From Pieris napi (Eukaryota > Arthropoda > Insecta > Lepidoptera > Pieridae): a stretch of DNA of 64,000 nucleotides. A program made the position numbers and the translations under genes. Below, in pieces: positions 23,886 to 34,724 of the stretch. Within the stretch, counting starts at the first letter, position 1; each line of letters opens with the position of its first letter. The stretch lies in NCBI RefSeq assembly GCF_905475465.1, contig NC_062252.1, positions 10,602,001 through 10,666,000 on the forward strand, given 5' to 3'. The notes beneath the pieces were generated by a model. The model was given only the letters and a program-made list of their open reading frames with translations, made no database searches and was not told the origin of the DNA.

Positions 23886-24047
23886 GGCCGATTTACATTA
23901 TCTTAGTGTTTAGGAGAGTGCTTTAGGATAGTACTTTAGTTGAAACATGTAAACGCTACTTGCTTTAGTAAACGCTACTCTAAAGAACTTGCCTTTCAAG
24001 TTGTACTAAAGCACTCTCCTAAACACTAAGATAATGTAAATCGGCCC
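23886..24047. mobile_element. Palindromic MITE, copy 2 (inverted)
   Basis: Near-identical to 16397-16559 in the opposite orientation: the same 41-bp terminal repeat, differing by about two bases in the core. The flanks read TAA on both sides (23883-23885 and 24048-24050), fitting a TWA target duplication. Confidence 0.85.
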
Positions 24048-24554
24048 TAAAGTACACCGCCACCTAATAATTGGGGGATCCAGGGCTCGGCGGGAGACGC
24101 CAAGGCTACCAGACCTAAGCTTGAGCAAATAAAGTCCCTTTTTGGAAAGGGGCGACTTATATATTTTTTTTATATGAAACGAATAATTAAAAAAATTACA
24201 ATTTTCTTCAAACACGGAATTTCCCACGAACCGTGCGCCATCGGATGACTTGATAATTTAATAAGGTAACGGTGAATATGTTTTAATTAAATCAAGTAAC
24301 GTTATGATCGATGCATCATTTCCGGTTTTCGTCTAACCAGTTAAGGCTTTCCTTTTAACCTTATTTTATAATACTATAAAATTATAAAGCAGAATAACCG
24401 ATAAAATATTGATTAAACCTAATTAAAATTTTCACTAGTGGCGCTTAAATTAGAAAACCGATATCAAATACATATATCAAAAACTGCTACGGGGTCGATC
24501 ATAAAATACGTCACACTAAAATCAGCTCTTTTTGATAGACTCCCCTCCGATTTA
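24048..24554. other. No gene seen
   Basis: The minus-strand frame at 24006-24227 is a shadow overlapping the MITE. The rest is AT-rich. Confidence 0.35.
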
Positions 24555-24715
24555 TTTAGTTATAAAATATAGAGTTCTTCTTACCCGCTCTACACCCTTG
24601 ACTTGCGAACTGGTAGTAAATGTAAATTTACAATTAATTTAACTTGACAATTCAAAAGTGTACTTGGTTACCCACTTGAATAAAGATATTTTGAGTTTGA
24701 GTTTGAAAAATAATT
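24555..24715 (+). mobile_element. LINE-B 3' end
   Basis: GTTCTTCTTACCCGCTCTAC, GTAAATGTAAATTTACAATT, CAATTCAAAAGTGTACTTGG and the tail ATATTTTGAGTTTGAGTTTG. It lies just outside the Harbinger element. Confidence 0.8.
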
Positions 24716-24784
24716 AAATAAATTAATAATTAATATCTTTCATAACGAACATATAAATACTATTTCTATTATTCAGAAGTCTAA

Positions 24785-24815
24785 GGGTGAGATCTATAGT
24801 CCGCACTTGGACTTT
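24785..24815 (+). repeat. Harbinger left terminal inverted repeat
   Basis: 31 bp starting GGGTGAGATCTATAGTCCGC. Identical to the inverse of 27152-27182. Preceded by TAA. Confidence 0.9.
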
Positions 24816-25679
24816 ACTCTGACTTAACTATCGAGCTAAGACACAGTCGGTATTTATAGAGCAAACTGCGAATCCCTCCCTAGTGTTGGCTTAGCTTAAT
24901 CTCAAGTCCACGAAATCGACGACTTACCAAAAACTTTGACTATAAGCCTAACAAAAATAATGGCCTAAAATTTGCTCTACCATCATATCTTTTACTGGAC
25001 TTTTTATTTTTGTCGGTTTTTAATGAACGGTGTTGCCATTTGGTATCAGAGTTCCATAGACTTTGGGAAAAATAGAATTTGAATTCAAAGAAATTTTAAA
25101 TGATCTTGATAAATACCTATGAAATGCATGAAATAAAATAATTATACATTATTATGGTATCTATTGTTGTTTATTTACATTATTTATATAAGTGTTCAAC
25201 CCCATTTTTGAGAGATCTTATAAATAACTGGTGTGATATCGTATCTGTCACCTGGCAGCCCTGGCATATTATAGTGACAACGAAATTCAAACTATAACCT
25301 AACCGATGACTCTCGCTTCACATCTGTTATTTTCGTTTCCCTGAATCTTCTACCATTTATTACCTGACTACCTTAAAAAATTTGAGATAGGAGTGGAACA
25401 TATAAAATTAAAAAATCTGTTAGAAATAGAATTTCTTCAACAAAAATATAAATTAGTATTAGAAATATGTATTACACTCAAAAAAAGAATCAGAAAATAA
25501 ATGTTTAAAATGAAACAAGTTTTGTTTTGATATTCTTTATTACCGAACAAATTACCTAGTTAAATTGTGCAATCACAGATTGCCGGAATGCTAGACCTGT
25601 AGGAGATCTTTCATTGTTTCTGTGTTACTCAACTTCTGCTGTCAGCAAGATCACCATCATCATAAGCATAGGGGATGCT

Positions 25680-26750
25680 TATGACTCTATATACCTATAT
25701 TATGCAATACAGCACAAGCTATAATTATATATAACTAGTATATTTTGTCAATTTTGACTGTAGTCCTAGCTGTAAACATGGAAATTTCCTTTTCTACACT
25801 CCGAAAACCCTTTCAACAATATGCCTAGTTCTTATTTGAGAATAATTATAATTATTGTCAGCTCTTGTCGTTGGATATAAAAGTGTTGTTAACATGAAGT
25901 TAAGTGCCGGATAACCGCTGTCACCTACTAAAACTCCTTCTAGTTCACCATTTAGCAGCCTTGCATACGCCAGGCAGTTTCTAAATATCCTGCTGTCGTG
26001 TGAACTGCCAGGCCACCTGGTCACTATATCAAATATTTCCATATCAGGCCCTATTATTGCTTGCACATTTACAGAAAATTACCCTTTTTTATTTCTGTAT
26101 GCTTCAGAGTGAGCGATACCTTTGGGTCTATTAATTTTTATATGGGTGCAGTCAATAGCTCTGATTATACTGTTTAGGTCATGGTGAGTATTAGATCTTA
26201 TTAATTCTTCAAACTTCCTTTTGGCTGTGTTCATATTTCTTGGAAAATTTACAAATCTAGGAAGTAATTTACTCAACTCTGCAGAGACTTTATTTATAAT
26301 TAAACAGACTGTAGATTGGCTTATTCTGTTCAGATCACCACACACCATCTGTAATGTCAATGAATTATTATTAGTTACATATATGTTATGTTTCTGAAAG
26401 TCAGAAGACAAATGTCTTCAACATATAATGTATTTAAAATCATTTGAGAATACATAGGTACCTATAATATTCAAATCGAAAAACCATACATATTTATGAA
26501 CACAATATTACCTGAAAACATCCAGTTGCATTTTTATGCCTTAATGCAAAAAGTATTTGCAATTGCGGTAGGTTTGGCGATCCTCTGTTGTTATAAGGTT
26601 GCAAGTTTGTAATGATCAGTGGCAGGATCACATTTAATACCGTGTGTTTCAAAATACGGTTCCTTCTTTTGAATTCATTCTCACCGTACAGGATGGAAGG
26701 ATTTTGGTTGTATTCGTTCCGAACATATACAACACTTTAGGCAAAATTTT
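25680..26750 (-). pseudogene. HARBI1-like Harbinger transposase, disrupted
   Basis: The minus-strand frame begins about 26720 (FKRRNRILKHTVLN, then LQILFALRHKNATGCFQ). It is interrupted by a 163-bp intron (donor GTAATA at 26511, acceptor TTACAG ending 26349) and continues MVCGDLNRISQSTVC. DDE residues are visible: D in AIDCTHIKI, D in RWPGSSHDSRIF, E in HIVERVFG. A TAA at 26079-26081 falls where the family has Tyr (after RNKKG, before FSVNVQAI). A TAG at 25794-25796 falls where it has Trp (after ERVFGV). Further on, a frame slip is needed to read IIACAVLHNIGI. The DDE nuclease cuts and joins DNA at TWA targets; this copy cannot make a full protein. Confidence 0.85.
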
Positions 26751-27151
26751 CAATTGTTGATATTTGATACAAGTGCTCTGTTGCTGTTGTCAAAACAATG
26801 CGATCCGTTCTACGTAACAAAATTATTGTCATCTTTAAATAATTAATACATTTTCTAAAGGTTACTCGTAAATTTCTAGTTATTGCAATAATAAAATAAA
26901 TGAATACATAAATAACAATAAATTGAAGATATATGTGTACCGTTTTAGATGTTTAAATATTTGTTATTGTTTACTTTTTTAAAGGATAATAAACAAAGTA
27001 TTGCATGAACTGAAACATCAATTTGTATTTTGACATTTGCTGTCTTAGCTTGGGCTTAGCTTAATCTCACCGTTAAAATGTCTATAAATACGAAATCATA
27101 GTTTAACCTTAGTGTACACTAAGCAAAGTTTTTCGTAAGGTAAGTCTGAGC

Positions 27152-27182
27152 AAAGTCCAAGTGCGGACTATAGATCTCACCC
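27152..27182 (-). repeat. Harbinger right terminal inverted repeat
   Basis: Ends GCGGACTATAGATCTCACCC and is followed by the TAA target duplication. Perfect inverse of the left end. Confidence 0.9.
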
Positions 27183-27185
27183 TAA

Positions 27186-27914
27186 GGCTTTTCTAATAAT
27201 GATAAACGGCGAACGTCACGTTGCCGTATACGTCTCTCCTTGTCACATCTTGTCACACTCAGCCAGACCCCTCCCCTCCCCTCCCCTTGTAATCGAACGT
27301 ATTTTATGAACGGCCCCTAAGCTATTTTATTTATTTATTTATAAGTCCTAAAACAACATACGTATGCTTAAAATATATACGAATATATGACATCACATAT
27401 TACACACACATACACATCAATTAATTAGAACATAAAATTTCAAACTAGTACAACAACCGCAATATAAAAAAATAACTAAACTTTTAATGAATGTCCGTTA
27501 TTTTATACCTAATTAAATTTAGAACAAAAGATGTGGACATGCACACTAACGAAATTTAGATATTTTTTACATGAATATTATTATAATAAAAACAAAATTA
27601 TAAGCTCTAATTAATAAAGAATCGTAGAAACACTTACTTTACAAACAAGCAGAGTAATTGATGTCGAATTTTCGATCTGTAACAAATAAAAGAAATATTT
27701 AAGTATATTGTTGTTTTGTTTCGAAGTTTTGTCATATATTCTAGAATCAAATGTCGAGACCAATTTCGTTTATTTACCTTCGCAAATAACACTTTTTTAA
27801 GAGTAACAATTTTGTCATACATAAATTGCTACTAATCATTGATGGTCCGTTACTATTACTAATAGCGAGATGTTATAAAGTCCATGTCCATGATAATATG
27901 GTTTTTATTGATGT
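27186..27914. other. No gene seen
   Basis: Starts with GC-richer CCCTCCCCTCCCCTCCCC near 27270. The rest is AT-rich without recognised features. Confidence 0.35.
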
Positions 27915-28010
27915 ACTAGCTGACCCGGCGAACTTCGTTCCACCTTCGTCTAATTACTAATAGTATCGTGTTAACTTTAGTGAAACTTAATTTAGGATTT
28001 CATTAAGGTA
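27915..28010 (+). repeat. Repeat E-type head fragment
   Basis: ACTAGCTGACCCGGCGAACT then TCGTTCCACCTTCGTC. Only the head is recognisable. Confidence 0.5.
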
Positions 28011-28620
28011 ACATTAATACAACTTTTTGCAAATACAGAAATGTATTATTGCTTGCCATTGCGAAAGAAGAATGACAGTTTTACACATTAGACCTCTTCT
28101 CTCTAGCGCCAATTTTGCCATACTGCATGTTAAAGCACTTTCTGATATACAATTTTTTTTATGACGTAACACATGTCTTCGATCAAGATCAAAGCATCAT
28201 TGATATTTATTTATTGTTATTCGATAACTTATCCGATATTTTATTACTTATTTTGCTATTCGGAGCAGAGAAGAATCCACCAAAAAGAGATAAACATCGG
28301 TACAACCGATCTTGAGTCGTAATTGGTGTAACTAACACGACTTTGTTTTTTATATTTAGATTATAAAAATCTGAGCCCTTACTCTAACAGCAATACCGAT
28401 AGTGTTTCAGATTCCAAAATTGAGTTTTTGTACCGCGGAATCCCAAGGAATCACTTTAAGAGGTGGATAAAAAAAACTTACACAAGAACATACAGTTTCC
28501 CCTTAATAGAGACTGTAAGTAGTGTTATTAGACACTTTCTTATGTTAAAAATGCTTTTTAGTAAATTTGGTTAGTTTTTAGTCTAAAGTTAGGCTAGATC
28601 GTAATGTTAAAGTGCGTTTA
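28011..28620. other. No gene seen
   Basis: The plus-strand frame at 28115-28315 is Leu/Ile-rich only because of AT composition. Confidence 0.35.
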
Positions 28621-29308
28621 TGAGGTCGCTCAAGTATTACGTAAGCACTTAAGGATGATTCACGGTACACCGTGTCGCGACCGGGCCGGGCCCCGGCCGG
28701 GACACGGCCACCGTGCGCCGGCCGGGACAGTGGTTCATGTTACACCGGGCTGTTTGGGTGTACGCACGTACGTGTTTGGACGACTATATCTGTTTTTGTC
28801 AAAAAAAAAAACAAAAAAAAATTTAACCTCACTAAGATTTGACGTTGACTGCTCTGCGGGTGCCCGGGCGCCTACGTTCATGTTACGACGTGCCGGGGCC
28901 GGACCGTGCCGGAGCCGGGAAACAATACCCACCGACATTACAACGCCGTGCCCCGGCCGTGCCCCGGCCGAGCCCCGGCCGAGCCACGGTCAGGCATGAA
29001 TTACTTCATACAAAAGCATATCATTAATGTTAGACCGTGCCCCGGCCGGGGCACGGCCCGGTCGAGACACGGTGTAGCGTGAATCAGCCTTTAAGGTGGG
29101 TCTTTGATTTTCTTATTTGGTGATTACGTCAACAGTAATTATTTACTTTTTTACACATATATAGTCTATGCTTAAAAACTAAATGCATTTTCGAGGATTC
29201 CTACATAAAAATTAATACGTTTATGTACTATTATTTTTGAGATCTTTGCTTACTTTTGGAGAGGGGGAATAAATTGCAATAAATCTTACGTAACACTTGA
29301 AGGGCCCT
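28621..29308. repeat. Older MITE split by the GC-rich MITE
   Basis: The left end GCTCAAGTATTACGTAAGCA (28628-28647) and the inverse of the right end GGGCCCTTCAAGTGTTACGT (near 29289-29308) resemble the termini of the MITE at 41721-41999 (GGGAGCGTTCAAG...TTACGT). The GC-rich element sits between them. Confidence 0.4.
28652..29090. mobile_element. GC-rich MITE with TTA target duplication
   Basis: 439 bp, very GC-rich against an AT-rich background. The left end AGGATGATTCACGGTACACC and the inverse of the right end AGGCTGATTCACGCTACACC agree, and similarity continues through CGACCGGGCC and CCCCGGCCGGG. Flanks are TTA at 28649-28651 and 29091-29093. The inside has tandem CCCCGGCCG words and an A-rich spacer (28800-28820). 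ORFs on both strands arise from the repeats. The TWA duplication suggests PIF/Harbinger mobilisation. Confidence 0.85.
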
Positions 29309-30490
29309 TTTGTGCAGAGACAATTTATAAAAAAAATAGTTTGTAGTTACTAACAAATTATTTTCTTCTCTTTTCTATTTATTCTCTTTCTTAATACTTT
29401 ATATTATATATTGTTTGACATGTTAAATAACATTTACTAATATAATCTGTCCGGCACACGCTTGGCCTAATTACGTTGCAGGTCAGAAGTCATCGTGGCT
29501 GGTCGACTTTCCATTCTGATTGTAGATAATTTAGTAATTTGCGAATTGATAACGATCCTATTGCTATACGGAAGAGAAACCTATATGTATAGCAAATTGG
29601 TGGAATGTACCATCAAATATAATGCAATAATTTTCCTTTTTTTCTCTCAGCGTATACACTCGCAATAGTGCAAATTTTAAATCATAATCTTATCCTGGAA
29701 AAAGAATTTATACCAATATAACAAAACCAAGAAGATTGGGAAAAAATGCTCAAAATAGACAAAGAGGGAGCCAGTTGGAGGATCCTTAAAAAAATTAATT
29801 GAGTATAAAATTTTAAGTAGGTATAAGTCTTTTGTAAAGATGGCTGAATGTTTCAAGGATTAAATGATTAATTATTATAATTATATAATACCAATTTAAA
29901 TCGTGTTTGTATTAGGCACGCTATGTTGATGAAATATTAAATCTACATTATGTGTGCCACTTAGCTTAACAAAGAAGTATTATTTTATTTACACATCGTT
30001 ACCTTATACAAAAACATACATATATAAAAGCATGTTACATAAGTTATTAGACAACGGTCGGACTAAGTATTAATCTAACAGAACTTTTATATTGATATTA
30101 AAAGTCACATGAGAGCGAGCAAAGTATATTCAAAAACGCAATAAGAAGCCTCTGTTTGTCACGTTTATTTATCTGTAAAGTGATATGAGAGCGATAAGGA
30201 CAAACTATTCAATAGTAACATACAGTATGCTTATAAATAAAGGGATAATAGATACTTTTGTCTACAAAATTGTATAGTCTGTAATCATAATATCCGGAAC
30301 ACGCTTGGCCTAATTAGAGGCCAAAGGTCATTATACTGATCCAGTGCAGATAATTGACTAAATTATTTGCGGATTGATAACGCTCTAAGGAAATTGCGTT
30401 AGGTCACACACGGGATGTCTAGGTCAGAGAATACGCCCAGCCGTCTGCGTAGAGATAGCAAAAATCTAATGTTTATTTATCCAACTTTTG
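29309..30490. repeat. Two diverged direct repeats in gene-free DNA
   Basis: 29446-29565 (CGGCACACGCTTGGCCTAAT ... GCGAATTGATAACG) and 30290-30398 (CGGAACACGCTTGGCCTAAT ... GCGGATTGATAACG) share the same order of blocks, about 845 bp apart. No coding potential and no family known to me. Confidence 0.5.
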
Positions 30491-30493
30491 TTT

Positions 30494-30770
30494 TGAAGTG
30501 AAACTTCTCATGCGCATGAGGGTAATTTTTTACGGAAACGTCACGTTAATGTCGAAGAATAGGGAGAGAGCGATTGAGACCGATCGAGAGAGAGTGAGAA
30601 GGGCGAATTAAGTATAAAAATTCTATTTTTAAAATCTAAATTTCGTAAAGAGAATTTATGAAATATTAGTATTTTATATTTTATGCAAAATAATTTATTG
30701 AAATCTCAAATGACGAATTGTAAATTAAATTGCCACGTGTTTTCACGTGTTTCACTTCTGACATATAAAT
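30494..30770 (+). repeat. Repeat G copy
   Basis: Left end GAAGTGAAACTTCTCATGCG, then CATGAGGGTAATTTTTTACG, GAGAGAGCGATTGAGACCGA and GAGAGAGAGTGAGAAGG. Right end GTGTTTCACTTCTGAC. The ends are inverse to each other over GAAGTGAAAC. Confidence 0.55.
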
Positions 30771-30949
30771 GTTAGTTATGTTTAATGATTCAGTAATGAA
30801 ATACGAAAACTAAGTGGCCCTCGCAAATAACCCATTTTGATAGCTATAGATAGATATGACGTCATCATCAATACACATTGCATTACACACGTACATTATA
30901 TGTATTGCTAAAGTATTATTTTATTTTCTTTTTTTTAAAGAAAAAGAGT

Positions 30950-31045
30950 GCAGCTCTGATGTCATGAGATACCGCCGCCCATTGACACTCTCAATGCCAG
31001 ACAACTCGCGAGTGCGCTGCCGGCCTTTTTCTCAAGTCATGTTTT
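30950..31045 (-). mobile_element. LINE-A fragment
   Basis: GAGATACCGCCGCCCATTGA, CGCGAGTGCGCTGCCGGCC. Truncated at both sides. Confidence 0.65.
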
Positions 31046-31437
31046 GTCTAAAAAGACTTTTTCAGTTTTAACGGATAATTACGTCAATTAATCAGATTTT
31101 TAAATTAAATCAAATTTAATTTGTTAACGCTCCTATCCAATATCCGCAACAAGAACAAAATTACTAGTATTACATTCAGCCGGATAAAGCGCGGCCTTTC
31201 ACCCGGTCAGTGTCATTAACGGTGTTACCCGCGGGATTTGATAGATTTGAGCGTTGGGTCAACTCGAGAATAAATGAGGTCGCATTCTCGACTTGACCTG
31301 GAGACTAATTTCTTTGTTACTAAATGCCAACAGGGTCAAATTAAACAAATGGTGTGGTACCTACTAATTACAAAGAAAAGTGTACATTTCATTAGAATTT
31401 GGTTCTATGGTTTTTATTTTTGACTTTTAAATATTCG
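31046..31437. other. No gene seen
   Basis: Moderately AT-rich, no repeat recognised. Confidence 0.3.
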
Positions 31438-31530
31438 ATGCACTCGCGAGCCCTCTGGCATTAGTGTCCATGGGCGGTATCAATTAACATGAAATGAGCC
31501 TCCTGTCCGTTTGCTCTCTGTTCTTAAAAA
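31438..31530 (+). mobile_element. LINE-A 3' end
   Basis: CACTCGCGAGCCCTCTGGCA, GTGTCCATGGGCGGTATCAA and CCTCCTGTCCGTTTGCTCTC. Confidence 0.7.
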
Positions 31531-32511
31531 ACTTGTTTAGGCTTAAATTGGAGAGTAGACGGCTCAGTTAAAATGGGACAAATCTTACATTTTAATATCA
31601 ATAATTGTATAAAAGTTCTATAATACTTTTTTGTTAATTGATTTATAGCTTACAAGAGCCATACCACACTTTATACTCCACATACACACCATCACAGCCA
31701 AATTAGGTACAACTTAGTTAAATGTATTGAATTATTGTTATTGTTTTTTTCCCTTTTATGTTCGAACCTTTTTGAAGGTAAATATTATGTATTCCATATC
31801 TGGCTATATTTTAAAAGTAATTGTTTGTTATTAGGTATATATAATATTGTTAGCTGAAGGATTACAAAATAAATAAATATAATGAAGATTGAATATTCAT
31901 TAACATATCGTTCTTATTTAAATAAAAATTTAATTGGTATTATATAATATGATACCAAAATGCAACCAATCGGGAAAGAGTATTTTAAATTTTACTGAAG
32001 CTACTTTATACATACCGACCTGAATTTCAGTTTTATTAAGTTTTTTACATCTTATTTTCTTTTTTTACAAGACATTTCTATATACAACTGGTTGGCAAGC
32101 GTTACGTGTATCGATATATCGATACTGGATAAAGTGAAAATGTTTGTCTAGGTTAGTATTAAAGAAATAAATTAAGTTAAAAATAGAGGCTTTTGTTTGT
32201 TATTAACAAAAAGCTCCGATGTAAAGATTGTCATTTGACCTTCTTGACCTCACATTCTCGTCGCGACCTTAGATCATTGACACACTTTCGGTATTATTTA
32301 ACAGTTTAAATATAATTCGATATTAATTTTAATTATATTTTAGTACGTGTCAAGGTAAATATTGATCTCTAGTCAATTATCACAGTATTAAATTTTATGA
32401 TAGTTAAAAATTCTTGTCAAATATATAAAAAGGAAGGTTTCTTGTGATATCATTTGAAAGTTATCCACATAATATGCTTTGTTATATGCAACATGCAAAA
32501 CAAAAACTCAC
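31531..32511. other. No gene seen
   Basis: AT-rich, with a TATCGATATATCGATA palindrome near 32108-32125. Confidence 0.35.
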
Positions 32512-32765
32512 TGTGGGGTTCAAATGCAGGCGCTAATTAAAGATTTAAGTTGGCGCCTGGTAGATAGTACTGGTGACCCCAGAGCAGCAAGCACCAGGCT
32601 TTCCTCGCTCAACGAATAAGTATCAGAATACAGCAAGAAAATGCTGCCAGCTTTAAAGGTAAACTGTCACAGGGACAAAACTTTTTAAATTTGCTTTAAT
32701 TTTCTATTTTTTAATTATTATTATTACTGTCTATTTTAAAAAAAATTGTAATTACTATATATTTG
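32512..32765 (+). mobile_element. LINE-C 3' end
   Basis: GTGGGGTTCAAATGCAGGCG, GGCGCCTGGTAGATAGTACT, GCACCAGGCTTTCCTCGCTC and ATGCTGCCAGCTTTAAAGG, then an AT-rich tail. Confidence 0.7.
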
Positions 32766-33785
32766 TATGATGCAAAACTGATATGTACATTATTAGTTTT
32801 CAGGTCCAATATAAGCTGTAGAAAGACATGTCGTAAGTACAAGTGAGTTAATGAATAACAATTGTTAAGCACATAAACTGAATGATTAAATATTTAAATT
32901 AACAAACCTATTCAATTATTCAGCTCTCAGTCTACACGAAAATGATTTGGCATTTGAACCGGTGTCATCGCTGACGCAATCTCTAACAATGCGATAGAAT
33001 TGCGCAAGTGACAATTGACAGTTTCGCAACTTCGCAAGATGCGTTGATTGTGCCCTTCGTGTGCCACTCAATCATTTAATGAGATAAGCTAAGAGGTGAT
33101 ATAACCATTGTAGAGGAGTCCAGGTATTTCGCGCTAAACAAATTGTAAACGATTTTTTAAAATGGTATTTTATTCCAAGATTTATTCTACTTTATATCTT
33201 CAAATATAAGAAAAGGAGAAAGTTTTTGAATAAGAACAACTCAACAAAAAAATGAACACCTATTTTATATTTTTTTCTACATAGTAATCAATATTTCAAT
33301 CCTGTGGCGTAAGTTCAAAGCATGCCTGTGTGACCAACGATTTTTTTGTCGCCATTAACATTGGCCCAAAACAACGAAGTGTGTCTGACACAAAAAATCT
33401 TCAGACTAGGAAAGTAAAGAAATCAATAAAACTATAATTATATATTTTTGAAATGAAATCATTTTTTACACAGACTAATAATTACTTATTTTCAAGCAGT
33501 AGCCAAGTAACTAAATCCTTATTTCTATGAACCACAGACAATGACAAACAAAGCATAGAGTCTATGAAACTCTATACGTATAGTCTAGGAGCCGGTGACG
33601 TTAACGACCGTGCCATAGACAACACTGACTTTATGACGTCGTAAAAACTCGCGTCGTAATGGGATGGGAGAGTACAGTCAAGGCATAATGTTAACATTTA
33701 TTTCACACATATTTTATTGGTTTAGTGAGACTTTATTGAGAATAGAAAATACGTACAAGACCTGTAACAATCTCTAACAGGTCTT
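32766..33785. other. No gene seen
   Basis: Includes a GC-richer segment at 33590-33680 with three ACGTC/GACGT words. No ORF. Confidence 0.35.
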
Positions 33786-34055
33786 TGAATAACCTGATTA
33801 ACGTAAAATAATAGATATTTTGGCGTATACCGTTATTGGTGAAACAAAAAGGCCAGCAACGCATGTGTGAGCATGACAATGTAAGTGTCTATGAGCGGCA
33901 GTATCACTTAACAGCGGATTCTGCCCGTTTGCACCGTTACATAAATAAATTGGGTAATTTTCAGCAACAATTACCTGATTAATGTAAAATGATAGATATA
34001 ATGGCGTGTATTGACTCTTATTGCTCACTCAAAAAGGCCGGCAACGCAGTCCTCT
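33786..34055 (+). repeat. Tandem duplication of a LINE-derived tail
   Basis: ACCTGATTAACGTAAAATAA at 33791 and ACCTGATTAATGTAAAATGA at 33973 begin two copies, each running into AAAAAGGCCRGCAACGCA (LINE-A type). The first continues to CTGCCCGTTTGCACC; the second is shorter. Spacing is about 182 bp. Confidence 0.5.
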
Positions 34056-34190
34056 TGCAATGTGAGTATCACAAAGGTTACATAAAAAAAATCACTAGAC
34101 CATTAACAGACATAGACATAATAACCAGTAACTATAGGGAGTCAACACAACTCCTTTCGCCGAGTCGTGCGATACTACGTACGATTATTA

Positions 34191-34534
34191 CTAGCTGACA
34201 CGGCAAACGTTGTTTTGCCATGTATATTATTTCTAGGAAACATTTTTTTAGATCAATGAAAATAACTATCTACTATACTTAAAAATAGGGGTTGATCGTA
34301 GAGGGATGAAAATTTAGGGTTGTATATATTTTGGTATGCTGTGTCATAAAAACAATTGTCTAATAAATAAATATATATTTTTTTGGGGTGGACACCCCTT
34401 ATCACTTAGGGGTTTGAAAGATAGATAGTAGCCGATTCTCAGACTTACTGAATATGCTTAAAAAATTTCATAAGAATCGTTTCGGAGAAGTGTGGGGACG
34501 AACATTGTGACACGAGAATTTTATATATTAGATT
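34191..34534 (+). repeat. Repeat E copy
   Basis: CTAGCTGACACGGCAAACGT, GGGGTTGATCGTAGAGGGAT, GGGGTGGACACCCCTTATCA, AGATAGATAGTAGCCGATTC, ending AATTTTATATATTAGA. Confidence 0.8.
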
Positions 34535-34724
34535 TTCTTTATTACTACATAATTATGTATTTATATTGTATATTCTCGGATGCTCGGTGGAGCCATGAGA
34601 CTACACGGACAAAGAGTCCCCTGTTGTGTGCTGCAATATTGCGAGTTACTCGATTGTGAAGAAGGTGCATGGATCTGATGGTTACCGCAGTTCTCATGTT
34701 ATTTTATACGTATATATTTCCATA

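Larger units (their letters stand above)
24785..27182 (-). mobile_element. Complete PIF/Harbinger DNA transposon
   Basis: 2398 bp. The terminal inverted repeats match perfectly for 31 bp (24785-24815 and 27152-27182) and weakly beyond. The start is GGGTGAGATCTATAGTCCGC. The target duplication is TAA (24782-24784 and 27183-27185), as expected for PIF/Harbinger. It carries a HARBI1-like transposase on the minus strand in its right half. The left half (24850-25550) shows no second (Myb/SANT-type) ORF that I can recognise. The long matching ends indicate a fairly recent insertion, but the transposase is broken, so it was probably mobilised in trans or decayed afterwards. Confidence 0.9.

Noticed and set aside
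16397..24047. Possible CRISPR or long hairpin RNA gene from the repeated palindromes
   Set aside because: Two isolated copies with target duplications are MITEs. No spacer-repeat array exists in the window.
28604..29027. ORFs rich in Arg/Pro/Gly on both strands
   Set aside because: They read the GC-rich MITE's internal CCGG repeats. Frames cross the terminal repeat and have no homology to known domains.
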